A stretch of 64,000 nucleotides of DNA, taken from Sporomusa silvacetica DSM 10669. Its GTDB lineage: Bacteria > Bacillota > Negativicutes > Sporomusales > Sporomusaceae. The stretch is taken from positions 434,001 through 498,000 of the forward strand of contig NZ_LSLK01000059.1 in NCBI RefSeq assembly GCF_002257705.1. The letters run 5' to 3'. The notes below the pieces were generated by a model that saw only the letters and a list, made by a program, of their open reading frames with translations, was not told the DNA's origin and did no database searches. Below are positions 33,877 through 42,437 of this stretch, piece by piece; positions within the stretch are counted from its first letter, which is position 1, and each line of letters begins with the position of its first letter. The translations under genes were made by a program, and so were the position numbers.

Positions 33877-34362
33877 ATGTTTCAAATAGGTGATAAGATC
33901 TTTTATCCAATGCATGGTGGAGGTATTATCGAGAAGATCGAAGAGAAGGAAATATTTGGGCAAACACAACTTTATTATGTTGTGAATATACCTCATCGAA
34001 ACATGCAGGTAATGCTCCCCTTGGATAAGACCGAGAAATTGGGGATGCGCCCGATAGTAGATCCAGATACGCTGGATGATGTTCTCAGTACTTTCCACAG
34101 CGGTGAAACAGATTCGACACCAATGAATGATACGCAAAGGCAGCGACTGAACATGAGCAAGATCAAGACTGGTGATATCTGCGAAGAAGTCGCCGTCATC
34201 CGGGATCTACTCAGAATTAAAAATAAGCGCAAGTTGGGAATGGCTGACAAGAACATGCTTGATAATGCTCGACAAATTCTGATCAGCGAAGTCGTACTAG
34301 TAAAAGACATTCCCCACGATCAAGCTACTCATCTGTTAGATGAAATATGCGATCTTCAATAA
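33877..34362 (+). CDS. CarD-like transcriptional regulator
   Basis: 161 residues from ATG 33877 (AGGGGGTGA upstream; an earlier in-frame ATG at 33838 overlaps the -10 box). The N-terminal RNA-polymerase-interacting domain is typical: FQIGDKIFYPMHGGGIIEKIEEKEI and YYVVNIPHRNMQVMLPLDKTEKLGMRPI. The C-terminus is the helical domain of CarD/TRCF-RID proteins. It binds the RNA polymerase beta subunit and tunes open-complex stability at many promoters. Followed by its own terminator. Confidence 0.93.
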   Translation: MFQIGDKIFYPMHGGGIIEKIEEKEIFGQTQLYYVVNIPHRNMQVMLPLDKTEKLGMRPIVDPDTLDDVLSTFHSGETDSTPMNDTQRQRLNMSKIKTGDICEEVAVIRDLLRIKNKRKLGMADKNMLDNARQILISEVVLVKDIPHDQATHLLDEICDLQ

Positions 34363-34372
34363 TATTACCAGT

Positions 34373-34406
34373 AAAAACCCTGGCCACTTGGCTTAGGGTT
34401 TTTTTC
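34373..34406 (+). terminator. Terminator of the CarD-like gene
   Basis: AAAAACCCT/AGGGTTTTT stem with an inner GGCCA-TTGGC pairing, ending in seven T. Confidence 0.85.
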
Positions 34407-34421
34407 TGTTTATTATATAAA

Positions 34422-35684
34422 CTATTTATAGATAGTCCAATTATCAATAAGTCCACCGCTTTGCTTAACTGCCTTCACCTGTAGCGTAGTCTGACTGACT
34501 GTTACAACCAGATAATTGGGTTCGTCCTGCGGATCATAGAAAAACTCATCCCAATCCTTGGCTAGTAAATTCTGGTAGGTTTTAGTACCGCTCCGGCCTG
34601 TGGCTACATATATTGTCCCCTGATCCGGGCTAGCTGTTACCATGCCGCCACGAAGCGGATAAGTCCGGGCGTAGGCGTGATCATGGCCGGTAAAAACAAC
34701 GTCTACATGATATTTATCAAAAATAGGTCCAAAAGCCTTGCTGATAGTAATCTCACCATCCCCTGGCTTGTTATTGTAGAGCGGGCGATGGATAAAGCCA
34801 AGCTTCCACTTTTTCCGGGTGCTTTGCAGGTCGTTTTCCAGCCAGGTTTTTTGACGTTCCAGCATGTCTGGCACAAATGCATGTTGCTCCCCTTCCTGAC
34901 TGTTTAACATAACGAAATGTACATCCCCATAATCGAAGGAATACACCTGCCCCATCAGGTTATCAGGACCATTTAGTGGCAATTTTATTTGTGATGTAAA
35001 TAATACCGGCAGGGTGAACTGGCGGCGCTGTGATGTATAGAACTCATGATTGCCTGTCACAGGCATAACAGGGATTGTATCAACAACACCTTGCCCTGCT
35101 CTAAACCAGCTGTTCCACTGGGAATAATCCTGACCTACGTCAACAAGATCGCCCACATTGGTAAAGAAAGCGGCCTGATGGTTAGCTTGATAGGCCTGGT
35201 GCAAGGTAGTTCCCCACACATTATAATTAATGCTCTGCGAGTCGCCAAATACCAAAAAAGTGAAATTCTGTGCTATTGACGGCGCTGTAGTGAAATACTG
35301 TGGCTGGCTCCAACCTTCTGTCCCACCCACCCGGTAAACATAACGGGTATTGGGCTTAAGGCCAGTCAAGATACTTGAATGAATGGCCATCTCCCCGATA
35401 TTCGTATGAAGTGCTTCGACGCCAGCAGTTATAGTTATGGCATGATCTGGAAATAGGTGTCCGCTCACGGCCTCGGCATACTGCACCTGCCCGCCAACCG
35501 TAGCAACCGCCGTTCGCCAGGTTATTGTCTGTGTAGTTTTAGGATCAGCTGACCAGGTTAATGTAATATTCTCTGGAGCAGCTGTGGCCCCAATAGTAAT
35601 TGACGAAAAAAAGGCTGACGAAGAACCTAACACCAAGACAATAACAAGAAAAAAGATATGTAAAAACAGTTTTGGTTTTCGCAT
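34422..35684 (-). CDS. Exported purple-acid-phosphatase-type metallophosphoesterase
   Basis: About 420 residues. An N-terminal signal or anchor (KLFLHIFFLVIVLVLGSS) is followed by a fibronectin-III-like domain (ITLTWSADPKTTQTITWRT, YVYRVGG) and a calcineurin-like phosphoesterase domain with its metal ligands: FGDSQS, VGDLVD, TGNHEF and FTGHDHAYART. Expected location is the periplasm or cell surface, hydrolysing phosphate esters. The start used is ATG 35684 with AGGTGG upstream; the GTG at 35693 overlaps that site. Confidence 0.9.
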   Translation of the reverse strand: MRKPKLFLHIFFLVIVLVLGSSSAFFSSITIGATAAPENITLTWSADPKTTQTITWRTAVATVGGQVQYAEAVSGHLFPDHAITITAGVEALHTNIGEMAIHSSILTGLKPNTRYVYRVGGTEGWSQPQYFTTAPSIAQNFTFLVFGDSQSINYNVWGTTLHQAYQANHQAAFFTNVGDLVDVGQDYSQWNSWFRAGQGVVDTIPVMPVTGNHEFYTSQRRQFTLPVLFTSQIKLPLNGPDNLMGQVYSFDYGDVHFVMLNSQEGEQHAFVPDMLERQKTWLENDLQSTRKKWKLGFIHRPLYNNKPGDGEITISKAFGPIFDKYHVDVVFTGHDHAYARTYPLRGGMVTASPDQGTIYVATGRSGTKTYQNLLAKDWDEFFYDPQDEPNYLVVTVSQTTLQVKAVKQSGGLIDNWTIYK

Positions 35685-35734
35685 CAATTCCACCTGACCT
35701 CTGCTTTTCTATATTATACTATCTTGACAATATC

Positions 35735-37195
35735 TTATTTTCCTATATTTCGCAAGCAATACTGGGATATAATTTCACCCAATATTCTCACTCCCTGCAG
35801 TATTTCTTCCGAACAAACTACCGCAAAACTAAGCCGGATAAAACGGTCAGGCGCATGACGAGGAAAAAATGCCGTACCAGGAGTTAGCAACACACCCTGC
35901 TGCTGAGCCGCTTCAACAACCTGCTGAGCAGATACCCCTTCCGGTAAAGCTAACCAACAGGTAAGCCCACCCCTAGGTCGGTGGCAAGTAACGGCAGGTG
36001 GTAAAAACTGCTCGATGGCAGCCAGCGTTGTTTGATATCGTTCTAGGTAAATGCGGCGAATGGCTGCAATGTGCCGCTGCCAGATGCCTTTGCGTAAATA
36101 GAGATCAAAAGCGCGTTGCGTCAAACCTGAAGTAGAAATATCCGAATTGTGCTTACTAGCCAATACTTTTGCCACCATGGACGGCGGCATTAATAAAAAA
36201 GCTAATCTGAGACCTGGCATAAAGATTTTAGAAAAACTTTTTAAGTATATAACCCGCTGGTCACGGTCCAGTGCCTTTAGCGGTGCCAAGGGCGCGTCAG
36301 AAACATCCAGTTCACTGATATAGTCATCTTCCAAAATTAGCACATTATATCGCCGGGCAAGACCAATTAACCGATTCCTTTTGCCAAGTGAATAGGAATA
36401 ACCTGTCGGGTTCTGGATATTCGCCATTACATAAATCAGTTTAGGACGAAATGATCTGATTTTGGCTTCCAATTCCTGAATATTAATTCCGTCACTTTCC
36501 ATATTTATTTCAACAATTTTAGCACCGCGGGAACGAAAAGCCGCAATGGCACCAGGATAAGTGGGATTTTCGGTAAACACATAGTCTCCATAATTTAATA
36601 CAGCCTTCGCAACAATATCTATGCCTTGCTGGGCTCCTGAAATAATCTGAACATTATTGGCCTGCGCTTTGATCCCCTGTTCCTTTAGATAAGTGGAAAT
36701 CGCCTGCCGTAAGGGCTCAAATCCCTGGCTGTCCTGATAGCTAAACGCCTTGCCCTGATCTCGATCCAGGACTTCGATTAACAAATTTTTAAAATCGTCA
36801 ATTGGCAATAAATCAGGCGGCGGCATTACAGTGGCAAAATCAAGACAATTTTTCCCTGGGTGTACTGTAACAGGTGGTAGAGGCTCTATCTCGATTACAG
36901 CAGCAGGCTGATATTCGGTATCGCCATTGACTAGTATTTCAGCTACATAACTGCCGCTGCCGGCACGGGAAAAGATATAGCCGTTTTGCTCCAGTAATTT
37001 ATAGGCATTAACCACCGTCCCCGGATTAACCGCCAAAAAAACCGCTAGCTTACGCACCGGCGGCAGTAAATAGCCATAACTCAATTTGCCGCTGATAATC
37101 AGCTCGCGCAAGTGATCATACAACTGGACATATAGGGATATTTTACTGTTTTTTATTAATTGTATCGATACAAATTCTAAAAATTCCTGAGTCAT
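35735..37195 (-). CDS. pdxR: MocR/PdxR-type regulator (GntR-aminotransferase fusion)
   Basis: 486 residues: N-terminal GntR winged helix (LYVQLYDHLRELIISGKLSYGYLLPPVRKLAVFL) and a long fold-type-I aminotransferase domain with YVMANIQNPTGYSYS and the PLP-lysine segment IYLKSFSKIFMPGLRLAF. Such proteins sense pyridoxal phosphate; divergent placement from pdxST makes PdxR the likely identity. A palindrome within its first codons and two more in the divergent spacer are candidate operators. Confidence 0.9.
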   Translation of the reverse strand: MTQEFLEFVSIQLIKNSKISLYVQLYDHLRELIISGKLSYGYLLPPVRKLAVFLAVNPGTVVNAYKLLEQNGYIFSRAGSGSYVAEILVNGDTEYQPAAVIEIEPLPPVTVHPGKNCLDFATVMPPPDLLPIDDFKNLLIEVLDRDQGKAFSYQDSQGFEPLRQAISTYLKEQGIKAQANNVQIISGAQQGIDIVAKAVLNYGDYVFTENPTYPGAIAAFRSRGAKIVEINMESDGINIQELEAKIRSFRPKLIYVMANIQNPTGYSYSLGKRNRLIGLARRYNVLILEDDYISELDVSDAPLAPLKALDRDQRVIYLKSFSKIFMPGLRLAFLLMPPSMVAKVLASKHNSDISTSGLTQRAFDLYLRKGIWQRHIAAIRRIYLERYQTTLAAIEQFLPPAVTCHRPRGGLTCWLALPEGVSAQQVVEAAQQQGVLLTPGTAFFPRHAPDRFIRLSFAVVCSEEILQGVRILGEIISQYCLRNIGK

Positions 37196-37269
37196 CTTGT
37201 TTTTTTTCCCCTACCTTGCTATAATTACAAAAATTTTGTATTAATACATTGAAATCGTATCGGTACAAT
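37160..37269. promoter_or_regulatory. Candidate PdxR operators: three TGTAT-N2-ATACA-type palindromes
   Basis: TTGTATCGATACAA (37160-37173, perfect), TGTATTAATACA (37237-37248, perfect) and CGTATCGGTACA (37256-37267, imperfect) lie in and beside the pdxR-pdxS divergent spacer. They are spaced so that dimers could bind across both starts. The assignment to PdxR is inference. Confidence 0.5.
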
Positions 37270-37317
37270 TATTTTAGCAGAACTATTCTTTTTATGCAAA
37301 GAGGAGGACAATAAATT

Positions 37318-38196
37318 ATGCAAAACCAATATCAACTTAACAAAAATTTAGCCCAAATGCTAAAAGGTGGCGTCATTATGGATGTTACCAATGCGGAGCA
37401 GGCAAAAATTGCTGAAACAGCCGGAGCCGTTGCTGTTATGGCGCTGGAAAGAGTACCGGCCGACATTCGCAAAGATGGCGGCGTAGCCCGGATGTCTGAT
37501 CCGAAAATGATTCGTGAAATTAAAGCCACCGTTACGATACCTGTTATGGCTAAAGCTAGAATTGGCCATTTTGTTGAAGCCCAAATTCTTGAAGCTTTGG
37601 GTATTGACTATGTTGACGAAAGTGAAGTCTTAACCCCGGCTGATGAGTCCTACCACATTAATAAACGCGATTTCAAAATCCCCTTTGTCTGCGGTGCCCG
37701 CAACCTTGGCGAAGCTTTACGCCGTATTGGCGAAGGTGCCGCTATGATCCGCACCAAGGGAGAAGCCGGCACAGGCAATGTTGTCGAAGCTGTCCGGCAT
37801 ATGCGTACAATGCTGGCCGATATGCGCCGGGTAAAAGCAGCACCGCCAGAAGAACTAATGAGCATTGCTAAGGAAATGAGCGCCCCCTTTGACCTTATTG
37901 AGTATATATGGAAACATGGTAAATTGCCTGTTGTTAACTTCGCTGCAGGCGGTATTGCCACTCCAGCAGACGCAGCCCTCATGATGCAGCTGGGCTGCGA
38001 TGGTGTATTTGTCGGTTCAGGTATTTTCAAATCAGGTGATCCTGCCAAACGTGCCAAAGCCATTGTCGAAGCCACTACTCACTACAATGATCCTGAGTTA
38101 TTAGCCAAAATCTCAGAAAATCTAGGCGAACCTATGGTCGGCATTGAAATGGACAAGCTTGAACCAGCCGAGCGTTTGGCTAGCAGAGGGTGGTAG
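37318..38196 (+). CDS. pdxS: Pyridoxal 5'-phosphate synthase subunit PdxS
   Basis: 292-residue synthase subunit making PLP from ribose 5-phosphate, glyceraldehyde 3-phosphate and ammonia. Signatures: KGGVIMDVTNAEQAKIAE, VMALERVPADIR, VMAKARIGHFVEAQIL with the catalytic lysines, RTKGEAGTGNVVEAVRHM and FAAGGIATPADAALMMQLG. The gene is immediately followed by pdxT, the ammonia donor. Full length. Start preceded by GAGGAGG. Confidence 0.98.
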   Translation: MQNQYQLNKNLAQMLKGGVIMDVTNAEQAKIAETAGAVAVMALERVPADIRKDGGVARMSDPKMIREIKATVTIPVMAKARIGHFVEAQILEALGIDYVDESEVLTPADESYHINKRDFKIPFVCGARNLGEALRRIGEGAAMIRTKGEAGTGNVVEAVRHMRTMLADMRRVKAAPPEELMSIAKEMSAPFDLIEYIWKHGKLPVVNFAAGGIATPADAALMMQLGCDGVFVGSGIFKSGDPAKRAKAIVEATTHYNDPELLAKISENLGEPMVGIEMDKLEPAERLASRGW

Positions 38197-38198
38197 TC

Positions 38199-38792
38199 TT
38201 GCTCACCATCGGCGTTCTCGCCCTCCAAGGAGCTGTACAGGAACATCTGGATTGTTTACATTCACTTCCTGGGGTAACAGGTATTCCCGTAAAAAAAGCC
38301 GCTGACCTCAATGGTATCGCCGGACTTATCCTGCCTGGTGGCGAATCCACTGCCATCGGCAAACTGCTGCAAGAGTTTCAGCTAGCCCCCCTATTAATTG
38401 CCAAAATACGCGCTGGCCTGCCTGTATGGGGGACCTGCGCGGGCATGATACTTTTAGCCAAAACCATTGTGGACCAACCCAACTGCCATCTAGGGCTGAT
38501 GGATATTACCGTCCAGCGAAATGCTTACGGCAGTCAGCTAAACAGCTTCACAACCAATGTGCTTATACCAGCAGTTTCGTCTGCGCCACTCCCCCTGGTT
38601 TTCATTCGAGCCCCTTATGTGGCAAAGGCCGGCCCGAACGTCAAAGTGCTGGCAACAGTAGCTGATAAAATTGTCGCTGTGGAGCAGGGCAACATGCTGG
38701 CTACTGCTTTTCACCCCGAACTAACTGGCAATCTGGAGTTTCATAAATACTTTGTTGCCAAAGCTGGCAAACAAAAATTAACATTTTCTTAA
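38199..38792 (+). CDS. pdxT: Pyridoxal 5'-phosphate synthase glutaminase PdxT
   Basis: 197 residues from TTG 38199 (MLTIGVLALQGAVQEH), two bases after the pdxS stop. Glutaminase triad region visible: GGESTAIGK, WGTCAGMILLA with the nucleophile Cys, and AFHPELTG with His and Glu. It releases ammonia from glutamine and channels it into PdxS. The start is chosen because PdxT normally begins just before IGVLALQG. Confidence 0.96.
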   Translation: MLTIGVLALQGAVQEHLDCLHSLPGVTGIPVKKAADLNGIAGLILPGGESTAIGKLLQEFQLAPLLIAKIRAGLPVWGTCAGMILLAKTIVDQPNCHLGLMDITVQRNAYGSQLNSFTTNVLIPAVSSAPLPLVFIRAPYVAKAGPNVKVLATVADKIVAVEQGNMLATAFHPELTGNLEFHKYFVAKAGKQKLTFS

Positions 38793-38866
38793 CACAACTT
38801 GTCTATCACGACTCCCAGCAATTTGTTATATTAAAGAATAACATGTTTGCGGGAGGGAATTAATAG

Positions 38867-39109
38867 ATGCGTGAAACAATCACAATTAATCGGATTACCC
38901 AATGCTCATTTACCGGCAAGGAAGTTGCGCAGCAGTTCTCAGCTTACGTTCTTACCAAGCAAGAGCCTACGCCTGGCAGTGAACTGCTAACAAAGTACTG
39001 TAGTGGCGAAAGTACCTGCAAAAGCGCTGATTGCCAATTCATAGTAGGATTGTCAGGAAAACACTACTCAAAAGCAATTGATAGCATCTTTAAGTATATC
39101 AACGAATAA
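38867..39109 (+). CDS. Small conserved-looking protein of unknown function (80 aa)
   Basis: 80 residues from ATG 38867, with GGAGGG nine bases upstream. Four Cys (13, 45, 51, 56), three of them spaced CSGESTCKSADC, could bind a metal. No known domain recognised. It has its own terminator just downstream. Not obviously part of the pdx operon, being 74 bases away. Confidence 0.65.
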   Translation: MRETITINRITQCSFTGKEVAQQFSAYVLTKQEPTPGSELLTKYCSGESTCKSADCQFIVGLSGKHYSKAIDSIFKYINE

Positions 39110-39110
39110 T

Positions 39111-39155
39111 CTAAAGGCAGCCTTTACTCACACCGGAGATTAGGCCGCCTTTTAG
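39111..39155. terminator. Hairpin after the 80-residue gene
   Basis: CTAAAGGCAGCCT pairs with AGGCCGCCTTTTAG. The tail is A/T-rich rather than pure T. Confidence 0.6.
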
Positions 39156-39236
39156 ATTTAAAAGCAATAAACTTACCCCTTCTTTCCGTATGTAAAGCAT
39201 TAGTTTTGCAAACAATAATCACCAGGAGGTGATGCT

Positions 39237-39362
39237 GTGGCTAAGAATAATGCCAATGACTCTTTAGCTCAGAAACAGGCAAAAGAACAAAACCAGAACC
39301 GCCAAAATACGCATAGCAGCGGCGATAAACATCTCAATGGACCCAATCATCCAGCAACCTGA
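39237..39362 (+). CDS. Small hydrophilic protein, possibly spore-associated (41 aa)
   Basis: GTG 39237 directly follows AGGAGGTGAT, an almost perfect ribosome site. The 41 residues are rich in Asn, Gln, Lys and His with no hydrophobic core (MAKNNANDSLAQKQAKEQNQ start). The composition recalls minor small acid-soluble spore proteins (SspN/Tlp-like), but there is no decisive motif. A similar small gene follows 60 bases later. Confidence 0.55.
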   Translation: MAKNNANDSLAQKQAKEQNQNRQNTHSSGDKHLNGPNHPAT

Positions 39363-39422
39363 GAGCAGCATAGACTGCTACCTAAGGAAACACTAAAATA
39401 AAATTTATTTAGAGGTGTAAAG

Positions 39423-39572
39423 ATGACTAAAGGAGATAGCGGCGCAACGCAACAAGATATATTTAACAAAAATGTGTCCGAGCAGGCGATGGTGAAGTAC
39501 AATAACCCTGCGACAAGCGGAAAAATTCAAGATAAACTACGTAATCGCCGTGACCCTAACATTCACTCATAA
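39423..39572 (+). CDS. Small hydrophilic protein (49 aa)
   Basis: ATG 39423 preceded by AGAGGTG. The 49 residues (start MTKGDSGATQQDIFNKNVS, end RNRRDPNIHS) are polar and predicted disordered. It pairs with the preceding 41-residue gene. Function unknown; spore-core or stress-protein roles are only a guess from composition and host. Confidence 0.5.
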   Translation: MTKGDSGATQQDIFNKNVSEQAMVKYNNPATSGKIQDKLRNRRDPNIHS

Positions 39573-39641
39573 TCCAGGTAAATCGCGCACATAAATCCCC
39601 GGGAACTGAAGATACTAGCAATAGATTATTCTCTCCCCCAT

Positions 39642-39666
39642 TAGGCCGCATGGCCTATTTTTTTTT
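39642..39666 (+). terminator. Rho-independent terminator
   Basis: TAGGCC-GCAT-GGCCTA stem-loop followed by nine T. It closes the small-protein transcript. Confidence 0.9.
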
Positions 39667-39774
39667 ATGCCTGCTAAACCATTTTAAACAAATCCTTACA
39701 TATTCATGGAATTTCACAAGGAAACAAGGAAACAAGGCAAATCTCAGAGAAGATTTATGTAAAAACCGTGTACA

Positions 39775-39803
39775 TTGACAGTACTTATACATATATATTA
39801 TAG
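39775..39803 (+). promoter_or_regulatory. Sigma-A promoter of the PAS-PucR regulator
   Basis: TTGACA (39775-39780), 17-base spacer, TTATAG (39798-39803); the gene starts at 39830. Confidence 0.7.
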
Positions 39804-39829
39804 ATCAAATCCATTATTACGAGGCAATT

Positions 39830-41485
39830 ATGAACGATTGTTTTTTGGAAGTAAACGATAATAAAGTTAGTCTTAACAACAGAAAAACCGTATACGAGAT
39901 AAACCCCGGCCCCATTTTAGTAAGCCGGTTGGATCGTGAGGGCAAACTGGTACAGGTGAGCTATAATGACCCAAGTACCGGCATGGCAACACAAAATATC
40001 CTGGGGAAGAACCTTACTTACTTTCGCCTTGAATTGCAGAATTTTAAAAAATGTAAATACCATTTAAAACGAGCTTTTGCCAATGCACAAAAGGAAGTGT
40101 TTCAGCTGAATGTAGGCATACGGCAATACCACATTTCCTTGCTTCCTGAGAAAAGTAGCAACAAGGAAATAGAATTCGTACTTGCCATAGTGTGTGATAT
40201 GACTAAAGAACAAAAAGTACTCGATCAATTAATAGTCCATGAAGATAAATTATGTGCGAGTCAGCATAATTTAGAAATGGCGCAGAAAATTGCTAAACTG
40301 GGTTATTTTGAGTGGGATAGTAGCAATGGTATCCTGTATTGCTCAGATCAACAATATAAAAACTTTGGTTATACACCGCAAAAAACTGCACCAACAGTAG
40401 ACCTTTTTGCCAGGCGGATTCATCCTGATGATAGTGCGATTGTAAAATCAACGGTAGCCGAGATCAAAAACGCAGAATATTCGGAATTGGAATTTAGAGT
40501 CCTAAAGAGTGATGATTCTGTTGGCTGGGTCTATGCCCGGCTTAACGCAATTACAAACCAACAGGGGCGCTTAACCAAAGTATTGGGAGTAACCCAGGAT
40601 ATTACGAAAAAAAAACAGGCAGAAAACCGCATCATCAAGGCAGAACAGGACTTGATTTTCATTAATCACGTTAACACGCGCAGTAATTATCTGAATCGCT
40701 TACTGGTAAATGATTATCCATTGGAATATACAAGCAAAGCTCTCAGCGAGTTTGGCCTCGAAAGCCACGTGGTGTATTGTTGCTTTGTGATTCAATTGGC
40801 TGACAGTATGGGAAACACAGGTAAGACAGACACTTGTGAAGATGATACAGCAGAGATAAAACAACAGGTTCTCATCTGGCTTGCAGACAAAGGGCATGAT
40901 AAAATATGGAACTTAAACAATAAGATCATTCTCTTAGTATCGCTAGCAGACGAAGCTATTAGCACCAAGCAATATCAACTGGACTTCGCTCATCAACTGA
41001 CTCACGAAATAAAAAAACGGTTCCCTGCTCTCCGTACAATAATTGGTATATCAGGCTCATCCAGCATTCCCCTCAATATTAAGGATGTATATGAAAAAGC
41101 TAACCGCGCGGCTATTGTTGCAAGCGCAGATAGCCGACCACAGATCGTTCACTTTGATGATATTGGGCTTTACGAAATTGCTTTTCAACTTATAAAAGAT
41201 AAAAATATTGTCACCTTAGCCGCCAGCACGATCGGACGGCTTGTGGAATATGACCAGATTCGCGAAGGTAATTTATTATTAACATTAAAATACCTTCTGG
41301 AAGGCGATAGCTTGAAAGCAGTCGCCAAAAAGCTCTATATTCATCCCAATACCGCAATATGGCGAAAACATCGCATAGAAGAATTGCTGCAAATGTCATT
41401 AGACAAAATGGAAACCAAGGTAACACTTATGTTGCATTTAAAAATTTGGGAACTACAGCATAAAACAGCTTTAGAAAAGAAATAG
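39830..41485 (+). CDS. PAS-domain regulator with PucR/CdaR-type helix-turn-helix
   Basis: 551 residues, soluble. The N-terminal PAS-like region (20-125) is followed by a PAS/PAC domain (AKLGYFEWDSSNGILYCSDQQY to RLTKVLGVTQDITKKKQAE), then a GGDEF-like/CdaR middle region (about 280-470) and a C-terminal PucR helix-turn-helix (LLLTLKYLLEGDSLKAVAKKL then HPNTAIWRKHRIEELL). CdaR/PucR regulators control catabolic operons in response to small molecules. The target is unknown; it heads the signalling cluster below but has its own terminator. Confidence 0.82.
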   Translation: MNDCFLEVNDNKVSLNNRKTVYEINPGPILVSRLDREGKLVQVSYNDPSTGMATQNILGKNLTYFRLELQNFKKCKYHLKRAFANAQKEVFQLNVGIRQYHISLLPEKSSNKEIEFVLAIVCDMTKEQKVLDQLIVHEDKLCASQHNLEMAQKIAKLGYFEWDSSNGILYCSDQQYKNFGYTPQKTAPTVDLFARRIHPDDSAIVKSTVAEIKNAEYSELEFRVLKSDDSVGWVYARLNAITNQQGRLTKVLGVTQDITKKKQAENRIIKAEQDLIFINHVNTRSNYLNRLLVNDYPLEYTSKALSEFGLESHVVYCCFVIQLADSMGNTGKTDTCEDDTAEIKQQVLIWLADKGHDKIWNLNNKIILLVSLADEAISTKQYQLDFAHQLTHEIKKRFPALRTIIGISGSSSIPLNIKDVYEKANRAAIVASADSRPQIVHFDDIGLYEIAFQLIKDKNIVTLAASTIGRLVEYDQIREGNLLLTLKYLLEGDSLKAVAKKLYIHPNTAIWRKHRIEELLQMSLDKMETKVTLMLHLKIWELQHKTALEKK

Positions 41486-41539
41486 TAGTCATCCTTGCTT
41501 ATTACACAAAAACTATACTTTTGGATACTATAAAAATAA

Positions 41540-41574
41540 GAGCAGCTATTGTTATACTGATACAATAGCTGCTC
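41540..41574 (+). terminator. Terminator of the PAS-PucR gene
   Basis: GAGCAGCTATTGT with its exact complement 13 bases on, followed by CCATTTT. Confidence 0.75.
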
Positions 41575-41724
41575 CCATTTTCTAGTATCTGGCCCAATAG
41601 TATATTTATATTATTTGCCCTACAATTATAAATTAAGTAGAACTTTGACGCATTTAATTATAGTAGGGATTTTTGGGAGAGTGATGATACACGATTGTAT
41701 GGCATCAAATCGCGGAGACTGCAA

Positions 41725-42435
41725 ATGCTTCCAAAGTATGACAAAACGCTAGACATAATATCATCAACCTTTAAAAAAGTCCGGATATTTGATGAAGTCC
41801 CAATCGCCGAATGCAAAGAATTAGCTGAGAATTACATCGAACTTATGATTGATATCGAGGGTGTTCTTGATAACCTTTACCGGATTCAGACACATCATGA
41901 GTATACCTTTACCCACTCTCTTCATGTAGCCATACTTACCGGACTCCTGGGAAAATGGACAGGCTTTACGGGCACAATGCTAAAAGACTTTATCTTATCC
42001 GGGCTATTGCATGATATCGGGAAAGTGCTTGTTCCCCGGGAAATACTTGATAAGCCAGGACCACTCACTACTGAAGAAATCGACATTATCAAGCTGCATT
42101 CAGAACAAGGCTATCATTTGTTAAGCAATTGTTACGATGTTTCTCAAGAAGTGAAATTAGGGGTACTGCAGCACCACGAAAGAGAAGATGGCAGCGGCTA
42201 TCCATTTGGTTTAAAAGAAAAGGATTTGAACATTTGCGCTAAGTTTGTGGCCATTGCAGATATTTATGATGCAATGACCTCAGACCGGGCGTATCGAAAA
42301 AAAATACCGCCGTTTACTGCTATCAATTTAATGCTTAATCAAATGTACGGCAAACTTGACTCAGTCATTTGCTTAACGCTTTCAGCCAAACTCCAGAATT
42401 ATATAAATCCTATCAATAAACAGCAGGAGGAATAA
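41725..42435 (+). CDS. HD-GYP-domain protein (probable cyclic di-GMP phosphodiesterase)
   Basis: About 236 residues. The HD-GYP signature is present: HDIGK, HSEQGYHLL, QHHEREDGSGYP and ADIYDAMTSDRAY. Such proteins degrade cyclic di-GMP. No receiver or membrane domain, so it is a stand-alone soluble enzyme. ATG 41725 has CGGAGA upstream; the frame extends to TTG 41695. Upstream in another frame a 22-codon ORF (ATG 41684) with GGGAGAG could act as a leader. It precedes the PocR-chemoreceptor gene by two bases, forming an operon with it and cheW. Confidence 0.88.
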   Translation: MLPKYDKTLDIISSTFKKVRIFDEVPIAECKELAENYIELMIDIEGVLDNLYRIQTHHEYTFTHSLHVAILTGLLGKWTGFTGTMLKDFILSGLLHDIGKVLVPREILDKPGPLTTEEIDIIKLHSEQGYHLLSNCYDVSQEVKLGVLQHHEREDGSGYPFGLKEKDLNICAKFVAIADIYDAMTSDRAYRKKIPPFTAINLMLNQMYGKLDSVICLTLSAKLQNYINPINKQQEE

Positions 42436-42437
42436 TT

